DNA of 64,000 bases from Ciona savignyi (taxonomy: Eukaryota > Chordata > Ascidiacea > Phlebobranchia > Cionidae), in assembly GCA_000149265.1 (NCBI GenBank), contig CH002524.1, positions 51,683-115,682 of the forward strand, read 5' to 3'. Position 1 is the stretch's first letter; every line of letters begins with the position of its first letter. Under the pieces are notes generated by a model. That model saw only the letters and a list, made by a program, of their open reading frames with translations, made no database searches and had not been told where the DNA came from. Positions 43,566 to 54,608 of the stretch are shown here, one piece after another. Made by a program: the position numbers and the translations under genes.

Positions 43566-44676
43566 ATGTCCTGGAAGGAAAGATTGCCGTGGCTTCTTCA
43601 CGAGAACGAGGGAGCGACATGACATTTTGTTCATGTGCGTTTAAAACCGGTAAAATTCGTCCAGTCGTTAAAGCCATACTAGAAGGCCAAGGTAAAGTTT
43701 GGATCCACGGATTCAACATGTGCAACAAAGTAAAGCAATCCATGAAAATGCATGAAGAGGTTAAACTCCAAAGCAGGGGTGGCGAAGATGTTGTGTCTGT
43801 TTTATGGCAACGACAAAACGAAAAAAAAAATAGAAAGGTCCTTCTGGGCATTTTAGATGGCATCTTTTTACTCGGGTCGCCAGGGGTTTGGCTTTTTGAG
43901 CGCACACGGAGGAAAAATTCAAACTTGCTGCGCATCGTTAAATTTATCGGCAAGTATAACTCAGATATCTCCGCTTGGATTTATCGTGAGCAGCGCTATA
44001 AGTGGCTAAGCCACGATGTTTAAAATGAACTTTTTCCAACTAAGCGCAATTCATTTTTTGTCTAATATTTTAAAAAAGGTAAACAACGCAAAATATTATA
44101 GTTTTATAGCAGGTATACGACGGATAGTTCGACGGTCGAGCAGCTTTCTATTTGTGTTGGATACATCGGTGATAATTTGTGTCCAAATGAGATTTTCCTT
44201 GAATTGCATGAGGTCCAATCAACGAATGCGTCTACAGTGTTCGGCGTGATTAAATCGGACCTTCAATCTTACGGACTGGATATAATAAACTGCAGGGGTC
44301 AAGCGTACCATGGTGTGGCAAACATGCGAGGAAAGGCAAATGGGGTACAAACCCTGTTTAAAAATGTTAATCATTTTGCCTACTACGTTTATTGTCTCAG
44401 CCACCAAGTTAACCTCTTGTGTTCGTTTTCAACGAACAGGACTTGTTCAACGAAATCGACGAGGGCATGAATGCGATTAATAATCTTTGTGCCATCGTGA
44501 ACCTTATTAAGTCGTCGCCAAAACGTTTGGCCATGTTTCAAAACTTCCGCCTGGTGAACGACCTGGAGTATGATACAGACAAACATTCACTAACCTTTGA
44601 TCTGAATCAGCGTAGGCTTGTAGTGAACAAAAGCAACAATGACATAACCATATATGGTCGCAAATGCGAAACCTAA
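43566..44676 (+). pseudogene. hAT (DUF4371/ZMYM1-like) transposase fragment, copy B
   Basis: Successive frames give the zinc-finger region (CAFKTGKIRPVVKAILEGQG), a DUF4371-type stretch (LLRIVKFIGKYNSDISAW), then NCRGQAYHGVANMRGKANGV (about 44293) and VNHFAYYVYCLSHQVNLL, the same motif order as in the complete hAT at 13846. The family is diverged from that element. At least three frameshifts occur, and the C-terminal dimerisation region is absent. The last part (44512 on) is shared with 21589-21900. Confidence 0.7.
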
Positions 44677-46059
44677 TTCCATTGTCATTATGATGAAACT
44701 TTGCTTCCGTACGCCTATTGTTTCGCGATACTCTTAAAACAACTGACAGGGCAGGGCAGATCAGCAGACATATAAATATTTGGTCCGTATTGTTGACGCT
44801 GCGCTGCATTTTAACGACCACGCAATATTCCAGAAGGGGAAGTAGTTAGATTAAACACTTAAACTATTCTCTAAATCTTTAGTTAAGGATTGTAAATTGT
44901 TAGTAACTTAGTTCCTAGTAGAAGTTAGTTACAGGCATACAGCCGATTGTGACGTCATAAAAGTTCGAGCAAAGGTAACATTTTACTGAAGTCGCCACCT
45001 ATATGTACGTGCATATAATATATACATGGTGGGGTATAATTGCATGAATTAGTATGGTTGATCTGGCGCTACCTGTCTTTATATAGGAGTCTTGCAATCC
45101 AAACTTTGTCACGGAAAGTAGGCCTAGATTTTATCCTTGACCACATGCGAGCACAGCAAAATATACAAAGTTGGTGAATAAATCGTTGTACAAATGATGG
45201 CAAAGTATACACAGTTCTTGGCTAATTGTCACGTAAAACAGTTGTCTTGGAGTATTAAATTGTTCTCTGCATTTTAACGCTTTGAGCGGCAAGATATATT
45301 CAAGCGTGAAGGTGTTAATATATAAAATTATCAGCGTTCAAAATTACTGTTTCAGCGATAAAATTACTGCCTCTCAGCGTTAAGCATTATTGTTACTGCT
45401 TTAGCCCTAAACGTTATCGTTAATAATTTACGTTAAAAGTTCCGCGTCCCCCCCAAACTGAAACCATTCACAATGTTGTAATTGGAGAAGTTATTCGGAC
45501 TTATGGTTCTGGGTGTGGGCTCTATCGTAAGGGAATAATAATAATGACGTCATATTGTATTCAGTACACACTGCGAATTCTCTACATACATATATTTCTT
45601 GCAGTATTAAATTGTTCTCTGCCATTTACTCTTTGAGCGTAAAGATTCCAGCGTAAATGTGTTAATCTGTTAGCCTTAAAAATTATCAGCTTTCAAAATT
45701 ACTGTTTCAGCGATAAAATTACTGCTTCTCAGCGTTAAGCATTATTGTTACCGATTTAGCCCTAAATGTTATTGTTAATATTTAATGTTAAAAGTTCGGC
45801 GTCCCCCCAAAAACTGAAACTATTCACAATGTTGTAATTGGAGAAGTTATTCGGACTTATGGTTCTGAGCGTGGGCCCTATCGTAAAAGAATAATAATAA
45901 TAATGACGTCATATTGTATACAGTAAACACTGACTTTTGCGAATTCTCTACATACATATATATGGTAAAATCAAAATGTGTTATAAATGGTGGTGGTTAA
46001 CATGTAATTGACTTTCTCTAACTTTCTCTAAACTTTTTAGTAATTTTTGTCCTGTGATA
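44677..46059 (+). promoter_or_regulatory. Upstream region of KLHL copy 4 with a duplicated 352-bp module
   Basis: Nearly identical to 21750-23176. Two modules start near 45245 and 45597; TGACGTCA at 44950, 45545 and 45904. A CTTTTTAG acceptor-like site lies shortly before the ATG. It could be a trans-splice or 5'-UTR intron acceptor. Confidence 0.55.
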
Positions 46060-47700
46060 ATGGCTGCAAAAAACTTGAATGAAAAAGAATATAGAAGCGA
46101 TCACGAGGTCGGTTTACTTGACAATGTAAACAGTTTACGTGAAGAAAGGATACTTTGTGATGTCACATTTAATGCGGAAGGTGGAGAAGTATCAGCACAC
46201 AGAAGTATTCTTGCCGCGTTTTCTGAATATTACAGAGCCATGTTTACATCCAAGTGCAAAGAAGGCTGTACAGATGATGGTATCAAAGTTGTTGGAATTA
46301 CAGCTCTGATACTTAACATGATCATAAGCTTCATTTACACTGCAAAGATCACAATCAACAGTGAAACAGTTTATCAATTGTACGAGGCGGCCGATATGTT
46401 GCAAATCAAATATGTGAAAGATTATTGTGTTGGCTTTCTTAAAGACATACTTGAAGTTGGAAACTGTTTAATAGTTCGGGCATTTGCACAAATGTACAAT
46501 ATTTCTGAGTTGGTGACACATTGTGACAATTTCTTCTTAAACAACTTAGAGTTGGTTTCAAATGGACTGGACTTCAAAGAATTGAATCCGGATGAAACTG
46601 AAGCTCTTATTAGAATGGCAAAGACATCGGATTCTTCAAGTGAAGAGATTTTTAAAAGTATAATGAATTGGGTTAAACACGATCTAGAAAATCGACAACA
46701 ATTCTTTAAGCGCTTGTTTCCATTGATTGACATCAAAAAATTACCAACTTCCTTCCTTAAAGTGATTACAAAAACTCAGTGGACTTGGATGGGAAAATGT
46801 AAAACTTTCGTTGATGTGATTTTGGCTGAATTGATCAATCGTAGTGAAAATCAACCAGAAGATGGAGCTAGAGCAGTGAATGTTGCATCCCAATTCCTTG
46901 TTATGGGTGATGGTAATGCAAGCAAACTTGTCAGTATTTACGATGTTGTTGGGAAACATTGGAGAAATATTGTGTCAACCTTGGAGGGAAGATTTGGTTC
47001 AACCAGTGTGAAGATAAACAACCATGTTTATACGGCTGGTGGTGGATGGTTTGGAACAGATTCTGTTGAGCGATTGGACTTGGAGCAAATTAATGCTGGT
47101 TGGCACAAGGTGGCATCTATGAATGAGAAACGAAGGTTCGCAGCATCTGCTGTGTTGAATGATCAAATGTTTACTGTGGGGGGTAGGAATAATAATTATT
47201 TATCATCGGCCGAAGTTTACAACCCAGTGGTGGATACATGGACTAATATTGCTCCAATGGAAACTCAACGATGTTATCATGCTCATGTTTCGTATGATGG
47301 TCGTTTATATGCGTTTGGTGGAAATAATGGGAATCATTTAAATTCAATGGAAAGTTTTGATCCAAGAATGAGGAAATGGGAAAAAATAACTTCTATGAAA
47401 GAGAACAGAAGTGGACTGTGTGGTGTTGTTTGCAATGGTGAGATTTACGCCATTGGTGGTGACGGACTTGATTCGGTTGAACGATACAATTTTCGAACAA
47501 AGTCTTGGACGTCGGCCAGCAGAATGAAGTACAAGCGATATGCTGCTCCCGCTTGCGTTGTGAATGGGAAGATATATGTCGTTGGAGGTAGTGGTGAATC
47601 CAGCACCTCAGTGGAGGTTTATGATCCAACAATAGATGAATGGAAGATTGAAACCAACATGGAGATACCAAGACGTTATATATCAGTTGTAGCTTTGTAA
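46060..47700 (+). CDS. KLHL-type BTB-BACK-Kelch protein, copy 4 (intact)
   Basis: Intronless 546-residue gene and the only intact copy. BTB is at about residues 23-130 (ILCDVTF near 31; SAHRSILAAFSEYYRAMF at 45-62). BACK is at about 134-240. Six Kelch blades lie at about 277-546, with double glycines at 327-329, 374-375, 420-421, 466-467 and 509-510 and a degenerate first one at 283. This is the full architecture of KLHL proteins, which as a family act as Cullin-3 substrate adaptors in the cytoplasm or nucleus. The start ATG has A at -3 and G at +4; an in-frame GTG six bases earlier was not used. The orthologous vertebrate subfamily cannot be told by eye. Lack of introns and TE-rich flanks suggest a retro-derived gene spread by segmental duplication. 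Confidence 0.93.
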   Translation: MAAKNLNEKEYRSDHEVGLLDNVNSLREERILCDVTFNAEGGEVSAHRSILAAFSEYYRAMFTSKCKEGCTDDGIKVVGITALILNMIISFIYTAKITINSETVYQLYEAADMLQIKYVKDYCVGFLKDILEVGNCLIVRAFAQMYNISELVTHCDNFFLNNLELVSNGLDFKELNPDETEALIRMAKTSDSSSEEIFKSIMNWVKHDLENRQQFFKRLFPLIDIKKLPTSFLKVITKTQWTWMGKCKTFVDVILAELINRSENQPEDGARAVNVASQFLVMGDGNASKLVSIYDVVGKHWRNIVSTLEGRFGSTSVKINNHVYTAGGGWFGTDSVERLDLEQINAGWHKVASMNEKRRFAASAVLNDQMFTVGGRNNNYLSSAEVYNPVVDTWTNIAPMETQRCYHAHVSYDGRLYAFGGNNGNHLNSMESFDPRMRKWEKITSMKENRSGLCGVVCNGEIYAIGGDGLDSVERYNFRTKSWTSASRMKYKRYAAPACVVNGKIYVVGGSGESSTSVEVYDPTIDEWKIETNMEIPRRYISVVAL

Positions 47701-48360
47701 GCGATATCTACAACCAAGCTACCAAGATTACATTGCAAATAATTCAACACTTTTGTTCACAGTAACATTCAGTTAAACTTTTTTATCTTTCCTGAACATG
47801 ATTCTTGTTTGGGACGAAATCACTATAAATGTTGTAGTAGTGCATTTATTCACATCAATATATTTTAGGCTTATCTAATTATGTGGATTCCAATTTAAAT
47901 GTCATATGTTAACCACTGTAAACGCTGTACTTCATACGGTAATGCAATTGCTTTATTTTTAAAAAAAAATTTTGTACTTATTTATTGTTTATATTTACAT
48001 GGTAACTTCCATTTAGATTATGCTTTATTAAGTAATATACACTGTAATTTCAGCCAAAATTTTGCTTTATTTAGTAATATACACTGTAACTTCCATTAAA
48101 CTTGTGTTTTATCCAATAATATAACTTTATTATATATATTTGTTTGCTGGAATTCAACTAAAACAATTATTCTGTATAACATGCTTGTAAAGACCAATGT
48201 GGTAGCTATTTGGGGGAATTACCCATGATTTTGTAATGTCATAATAAGCAGGCATATACATGCTTCTTGTATCTATCCCCCTATTGTGTATAATTGATGC
48301 ATTATTATTATTGATTTGCAAATAAACCGCAAGTACAGATATACCAAAAAAGCTACCCAA
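47701..48360. other. KLHL copy 4 3' flank
   Basis: Non-coding; near-identical to 24819-25487. Confidence 0.7.
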
Positions 48361-48552
48361 AAATATTTATGTTTATTCTCGTGAATGGGAACTTAAAGGG
48401 GGGTCGTTAACACACGGGCAATCGTCAGACCACCTCGCGCCCACCGACGGGTTACCGGAGCTATTGCAGTGTGTTGTGTATTATTTGCACGTTCCCTTAA
48501 TTTAGTAAAACCCATCAATCCGCTGGGTTCAGGCAATGTCTGTTAAGTGTGA
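48361..48552 (-). repeat. SINE fragment downstream of KLHL copy 4
   Basis: Same orientation, truncation and position relative to KLHL as at 25488. Confidence 0.8.
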
Positions 48553-48765
48553 GTTTATTGCATCGATTAAAGATAAGCACGTCCTGGGTTCTGCGTTTTT
48601 GTGCATACTTGAAGAATAAGGTAGAGAAAGAAGGACACCGCAAAAATTCCGACATCGCCGAGGAGCTTCGATCTGCCGAGAGCGCCCTCGTGCGCTGTGC
48701 AACGTCGGGAATTTCCCGACTGGATGCGCACGCACTCGACCCGACATCCGCGGCTGGTTATTTCG
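48553..48765 (+). pseudogene. BEL/Pao pol linker fragment
   Basis: Shortened copy of 25680-25965; retains the AEELRSAESALVRC segment. Confidence 0.55.
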
Positions 48766-48975
48766 TCACTAACATGAACGGGACGGGGAAAATCATGAGT
48801 GGGAAGAAGTATTTTCGTCAATAAGATGAACGGGACGGGATAAATCATGAGTGGGAAGAAGTATTTTCGTTGCTAACGTGAAAAAGGGACGGGGTCAGGT
48901 TATATCATTATACAACCCGCTCCTTCGTGATATACCCTTACCCCGTCCCGCTTACGTTAATGACAAAAACACTCC
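48766..48975. repeat. ~50-bp GC-rich minisatellite joined to a half-palindrome
   Basis: Two to three units of AACGGGACGGG-AAATCATGAG with GGGAAGAAGTATTTTCGT, then ATATACCCTTACCCCGTCCC in the opposite sense. Confidence 0.65.
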
Positions 48976-49402
48976 CATTATACTGACCTTCACAATAGTT
49001 GGTTGTCCCGTCCCGCTATCCCACAAATAAGTGAAGTCGGTTAACACGTGGTTGACACTTCCTAGTTTGTGCTTGGTTATTAACGCCGTTTCTTTTATTT
49101 ATTTAATTATTACACATAATTGGATTTTGACGACTTTTAAAACGGAAAATACGTCCAAATAAAACGGAAAATACGTAATCTGTCAAAAGACATCTCGATT
49201 AATAAATGTACACGATAAAAATATTTAAATAGTAAATCCTGGTGTACATTGAAGTTAATAGCTTTTCTCGGCGACAGTGTAGCTATATGTTACATTAAAA
49301 AGCATACATCATATGCCAGGTACAGATGTGATTTTGCAGCGTTAAAACTCTCAGTGTTCAAAATTGCGGTTCCAACGATAAAGTTACTGCTTCAGTATTC
49401 CA

Positions 49403-49932
49403 GGTGCCTATAAATACAACAGGAACGCTTGGCGCGTTTGGATTGCTATGGAAAGTTATTCTAACCCTGTCCCAAACACTAATCTCAACCCCAGAACTAA
49501 CTTTAACCCCAACCCTAACATTAATATTATGGCTTTTGTACTTACAAAATATATGTCCGGCCCGTTGGTCTAACGGTTAAAGTGCGTCGCCTTTTAATCG
49601 AAAAGTTGCAGGTGCGAAACTGGTCGCTAGCTAGTCGGGTTGTGTCCTTGGGCAAGGCACTTTACGGTCATTGCCTGAACCCAGCGGATTAGCTGGGTTC
49701 TACCAAATTGAAAGAACGTGTCTATCATATACAACACACTGCAATAGCTCCCGTAACCCGACGATGGGGCGCGAGGTGATTTGACGATTGCTCGCTCGTG
49801 TGTTAACCCCCTTGGCTTTCCCATTCATGGGGATAAAGATGAATATCCTATAGGATATGATATATAGTAAGCGATCCAAGCGCTACAAACAATTAAAGCG
49901 CTCCATGCGATCCTGTAGTATTTAGAGGTACC
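49403..49932. mobile_element. MITE (same family as 10535), carrying a SINE
   Basis: Ends GGTGCCTATAAATAC and GTATTTAGAGGTACC. Flanking AGTATTCC / ACTATTCC fits an 8-bp target duplication with one change, and the empty site is visible at 26780. Its middle is split by a full-length SINE. Confidence 0.7.
49555..49856 (+). repeat. Full-length tRNA-derived SINE
   Basis: Begins with a tRNA-like head: A-box-like TGGTCTAACGG and B-box-like GGTGCGAAACT about 35 bases later. The body follows, with TGTGTCCTTGGGCAAGGCAC, CATTGCCTGAACCCAGCGG and a 3' end GATGAATATCCTATAGG. Internal RNA polymerase III promoter boxes are expected for this class. This is the reference copy for all other fragments of this SINE here. 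Confidence 0.8.
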
Positions 49933-50126
49933 GCACTATTCCGACAATCCAGTCTGAATAACAATGTTGTAAAAAGAAGTTGTTTGGACTTACGTTTCTG
50001 GGTGTGTGGGCTCTATTGTGTGGAGAAAAATAATAGTAACGTCATATTGTATATAATACACATTGACTTTAGCGAATTATTTTTCCCATAAATACATATA
50101 AAATAGTTTTCCAAACATTAATATTT

Positions 50127-51850
50127 ATGGGTCCCATTTGAAAAAATGGGACACATATTGTTTTTGTCCGTTTTTTTTATTCTTTTTTTTTTCGTTTTTT
50201 TTTCGTCAAACGCTTGACAGACATGGCTTGTGGCTCCGACATCTACTAGAAGGGATAATGGAATCGCAATATAACTTTGTCATTTGTTAGAACACACGGT
50301 CTAGATATGCAGAAACTACAATTCGGGGTTATATACCTAGGGGAATTCCCCTGGGAGGTGAAAAACCAAAACAGTATTATTTTCTAAACTTTTAGCTTTT
50401 TGGGGCATAGCGCATGAACGGCTGCTCCAATTTTGATCAGATTTAGTAAAATAGTAGTGTGTTAGCCACTGCGTTACTAACTGGGAAGAAACAAAATATT
50501 TACCTAGGGAAATACCCTAAAAATGAAGATATGTTTCTAAATCAAGATTGTGACAGGCAGCTCCGACATCTTACAAAAGAGATAATGGAATCCCAATGAA
50601 ACTTCGTCATTTGTTAGACCACATAGTCTAGATATGCACAAACTAAAATTTTGGGTAATAAATTAAGGGGAATTCCCGTGGGAGGTTAAAAACTAAAACG
50701 CTATTTTTTATGAAAAATTTAGTTTTTTGTGGCATAGCGCTTAAACGGCTGCTCTAATTTGAATCATATTTGGTAAAAAGTAAGTGTATTATTCACTGAT
50801 TTAACAATTTAGAAGTAAAAAAAATTACCTAGGAAAATACCCTAAAAAAATCGATTTTGTACTGAAATCATGATTGTGACAGGCATGCCATGTCGCCCCA
50901 ACATCTACCCAGAAGGAGTGATGGAATCGCAATGAAAGTTGGCCATTCGTTAGATAACATGGTCTAGATATGCAAAAACCAAAATTTTGGGTGATAAATC
51001 TAGGGGAATTCCCATGAGACGTTAAAAACCAAAACGCTATTTTTTTTCAAAAAATAGCCTTTTTTGGGCATAACACTTAAACGGGCGGTTACAATTTGAA
51101 TCAGATTTTGTGGAATGTAAGTGCATTTGTCACTGATTTAACACTTAAAAGAAATAATAAAATTACCTAGGGAAATCTCCCCAAATAGGATATGTTCCCA
51201 AATCATGATTGTGACAAGCACGCCATGTCGCCCCGACATCTACCAAAAGGAGTAATGAAATCGCAATGAAAATTGGACATTTGTAAGACAACATGGGTTT
51301 AGATATGCAGAAACCAAAATTGTGGGTAATGAATCCAGGGGAAATCCCCTGAGACGTTAAAAACCAAAACGTTTTTTCTAATAAACTAGCTTTTCGGGGC
51401 ATAGCGCTTAAACGGCTGCTTCAATTTTGAACAGATTCGGTGAAATGTTAGACCATTAGACACTCTGTGCCAATTAAAAAAAGAAAACATTCACTTAGGG
51501 TAATTTCCTTGAAAACGAAGATATGTTCCTGAATTGCAATTGTAACAGGCATGCCATATCGCACTGACATCTTAAATAAGCATTCTACAAATTGGATTAT
51601 AACTTTAAGAATTGTTAAATAACATTAGTCATTTAAAAACAGAAACTTATCTACTAAACCCATGGGAATTTCCTTAAACCATGAAAAAATAAATCGGGCT
51701 GTTTTGGGAATTTAGCTTCATTTCACTACAGCGCTCGAACAGAAACCTAATTTAAAACATTTGTGGTGAAATGTTCGTAAATTTAAGACGTTTATCTTTT
51801 ATTTAACTGCACGTGGAAAATAGGTTTGGTTGATTAACTATGGGACCCAT
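50127..51850. mobile_element. 1724-bp insertion with 11-bp inverted ends and ~331-bp tandem repeats
   Basis: ATGGGTCCCAT at the left and ATGGGACCCAT at the right are exact reverse complements. The flanking sequence is uninterrupted at 26935. The interior is mostly tandem repeats. No coding sequence or clear target duplication is seen. Confidence 0.55.
50230..51620. repeat. Tandem repeat, five ~331-bp units
   Basis: The anchor GACATCT recurs at about 50239, 50565, 50900, 51235 and 51566, giving periods of 326, 335, 335 and 331. Each unit contains AGATATGCA-AAAC, GGGGAATTCCC and GGGGCATAGCGCTTAAACGG. Units differ by substitutions. Confidence 0.85.
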
Positions 51851-51994
51851 GCGTTTATGCTTGCAGAAACAAACTACATACTCAGTGTATAAAATACAAA
51901 TTGTGGTTAGGGACCCTGTAGAATGAATATATGGCATACGACATGTGTTTTACAAATAGTGGTGGTTAAACACGTGGTTGAGCACTCTCTAGTT

Positions 51995-53775
51995 TTTTAA
52001 ACATTAATGTAAAAGTTATCTGGGGATAAGTATTTCACTACGATTGATTTGATAGAGGGATATTGGCAAATTCCCATTGCGAAGGAGGATGTCGAAAAGA
52101 CTTCGTTACAACGGAAGGAAGTTACGAATTTTTAAAGATGCCGTTTGGCATGGTTAATTCTGGTGCAACGTTCGTGCGTGCTATGCGCGAATTGCTAAAG
52201 GGGATTGATCACGTGGACAACTATATTGATGACGTAATAGTACATACAAGCACATGAGAGCAACATTTAGAGACATTAAATTTGCTGCTAAAGCGCCTAT
52301 TTGAGGCTGGTGTGACGATCAAACCATCAAAATGTTTGATCGGGGCCTAACGTGTCAACTTTCTGGGGCATAATATTGCGGAAGGGGTGATAGGTCTGCA
52401 AAAGGACAATGTACAGATACGAGATGCGGCAAGACCTTCGACAAAGCAAGAAGTCCGCTCATTCCTAGGCCTCACGGGTTACTACAGGGATTAGGATAGA
52501 ATATTTATGTTTATCCCCGTGAATGGGAAAACCAAGGGGGTTAACACACGGGCAAATCGTCAGATCACCTCGCGCCCACCGTCGGGGGTTACCGGAGCTA
52601 TTGCAGTCAGTGTGTTGATTACATCCCTAACTATGCGACGATTGCGGTCCCTTTGACTGACCTAACGAAGAAGGGTGGGCCTAACACAGTAAAATGGGAT
52701 GAAGAAGAACAAACTGCATTTCAGTCATTAAAGAAGCACTTCACCAGCAAACCAATATTAAGGCTGTCGGACACTAACAAACAATTCGTACTGAGGACCG
52801 ACGACGTCGGATAAAGGCGTGGGCGGTGTTTTGCTGCAGGAGCACGATGGAAAGTTGTTCCCTGTGAGTTACGCCAGCAGGAAGCTGAGCCGTGCGGAGA
52901 CCAATTACTTAACAATCGAAAAAGAGTGTCTCGGAATTGTGTGGTCGGTCAAGAAATTCTACATATATTTGTATGGCAACGAGTTCGTACTACAAACTGA
53001 TCATCAACCACTTGTATACCTGGAGAACGCGAAATTACAAACAGTAGAGTTATGAGATGGGCTATGTTTCTCCAGAACTATCGCATAAGATACGAATGTA
53101 TAAAGGGGTCACTTAATGTTGGTGCGGACTTTATGAGCCGAGTTAACTGATTTAAAGCGTATTGTGCTGTGTTCTTTGTTTAAGCTGTATGAGGGTTGTT
53201 TATTTATTTATGGTGAAATAGTTTTGTGCGTTGATTTCAAAATCAGGTGATTTCGCTTAAATGTGGGTTGATGTCACAAACTAGATTGGAATTATGTTTT
53301 TGTATTACGCAACCTACTTTAAAACGTTGTGTTTTTCGTGGCTATGTGACGCCACAATGCATAAGGTTATTGTCGTTCACTTTGGTGTTATTATGGGACG
53401 TTTCAGTTGGATTATGAGCAGTAAAGAAAGCGGTTGTGTTGAAAATTGGAGTTGTAATTTATTCTGATCGCGATTAAGACTAACTGCAAAGATTTAGAGT
53501 TTAGTCAAACGACAACAGTCGCGTCAATTAGAATGAAGACCTGAAACGCGACAGTGCGTTGTTCGATATCACAGACGGCGATAACCCCTTACCGAGCGCT
53601 GAATTTCCTCGAGTCGAAGGTGAAAACGACATTGCTACCACGTTGGTCGACAACGACTCAGTTTTTCTACCACAACCGCACCAGATTCCCGAGAACACGC
53701 AGCACTCGATTACACACCCACCCTATCCACGTATTCACCCGTTCGACGAACACGTGTCGGACGCGTTATACATAG
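51995..53775 (+). pseudogene. Ty3/gypsy retrotransposon fragment, copy 3 (RT-RNase H)
   Basis: Best copy of the family: FTTIDLIEGYWQIPIAKEDV with the first catalytic Asp, FGMVNSGATFVRAMREL, HVDNYIDDVIVHTST (intact YIDD, about 52213), then two stops, and RSFLGLTGYYRD. After the SINE, RNase H reads [40 protein letters not shown] and FVLQTDHQPLVYLENA. It ends ADFMSRVN and a stop at 53148. A 400-bp non-coding stretch and the pol tail fragment (53559-53775) follow, with no integrase core between. Confidence 0.88.
52494..52616 (-). repeat. SINE fragment inside Ty3/gypsy copy 3
   Basis: Flanked by GATTA at 52489-52493 and 52617-52621, the third instance at this exact position. Confidence 0.85.
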
Positions 53776-54369
53776 TAAACTAGGCAGACACTAATTTTAA
53801 TCAGGGCATACCGGAAGTTTAGTTATTTAATTGTCCTAATTAAATTTATCTTTGTAATTTAGGCTACAGAAGGAGTAGAGGCTAAAAATATATTACATCT
53901 AGTACCAGTCAGTATAGGCTTTACCCTACAGGTTAAATATTCTTTAGGATAATGTCACTGAAGTGTAAATGGCAAAACAGGCTTGCTCGACAGCAGTTGC
54001 TGTTAATTCAACAAGAAATGTTTTGTTTCTCTCTAATTATGGAAACAAACAAAACAAGGTACCGGTAGGCTATTGTTTACAACAGCTCAAGTTTTGTATT
54101 ATTAATCTGGTTAGGCCTAACCGCCTTTGTACGGCAGATTCTTCACTAACCTAGATTATTGTGCAAGTGCAACAATCATCGGGGTCGTGCACCTGCCAGA
54201 TCTCGTCGAGGTCTGCCATAATTTCCAGATTGGCCTTTTCTGTTTACGTTTAATTTTAAGTACCGGTAACAGAATAACCAACTTTAACATTTAGAATAAG
54301 TAACGGAATACGGAACAATGCGATTTGGTACCGGTATACATATTTACCTCATTATTGTTTACTTTATAG
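53776..54369. other. Unassigned sequence before the Harbinger transposase
   Basis: No clear gene. Contains GGTACCGGTA words at 54060, 54261 and 54329. It may include the left end and a 5' exon of the Harbinger element, but no terminal repeat was identified. Confidence 0.4.
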
Positions 54370-54608
54370 GGAATTTTGGGTAGATGAAATTCTTCTAGAA
54401 CGAGAAACCCAATCCGAATACAAACTGGTAGATAAATTGTTGACGAGGGAAGATCCAGAAAAGTTTCGACAGTATTCAAGATTTTTGCCTTCCCAATTCC
54501 ATGATATTTTGGGTCAAATATCCCCATATATAGAAAAGGAATTTACCAATTTCCGACAACCGATATCGCCAAAACAGAGATTGATCCTCACTTTGAGGTA
54601 CCGGTAAT

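Larger units (their letters stand above)
48976..50126. repeat. Dispersed repeat (KLHL block tail) with nested MITE and SINE
   Basis: Colinear with 26061-26950 except for a deletion near 49130 and the MITE at 49403-49932. No coding sequence. Confidence 0.6.

Noticed and set aside
49555..49626. Possible functional tRNA gene
   Set aside because: A- and B-box-like words are present, but the B box is imperfect, the cloverleaf is not convincing, and the segment continues into a SINE body with many truncated relatives in the window.
54163..54222. Minus-strand ATG frame MADLDEIWQVHDPDDCC as a first exon
   Set aside because: It is on the strand opposite the Harbinger genes, closes after about 22 codons, and no splice donor could be tied to another exon.
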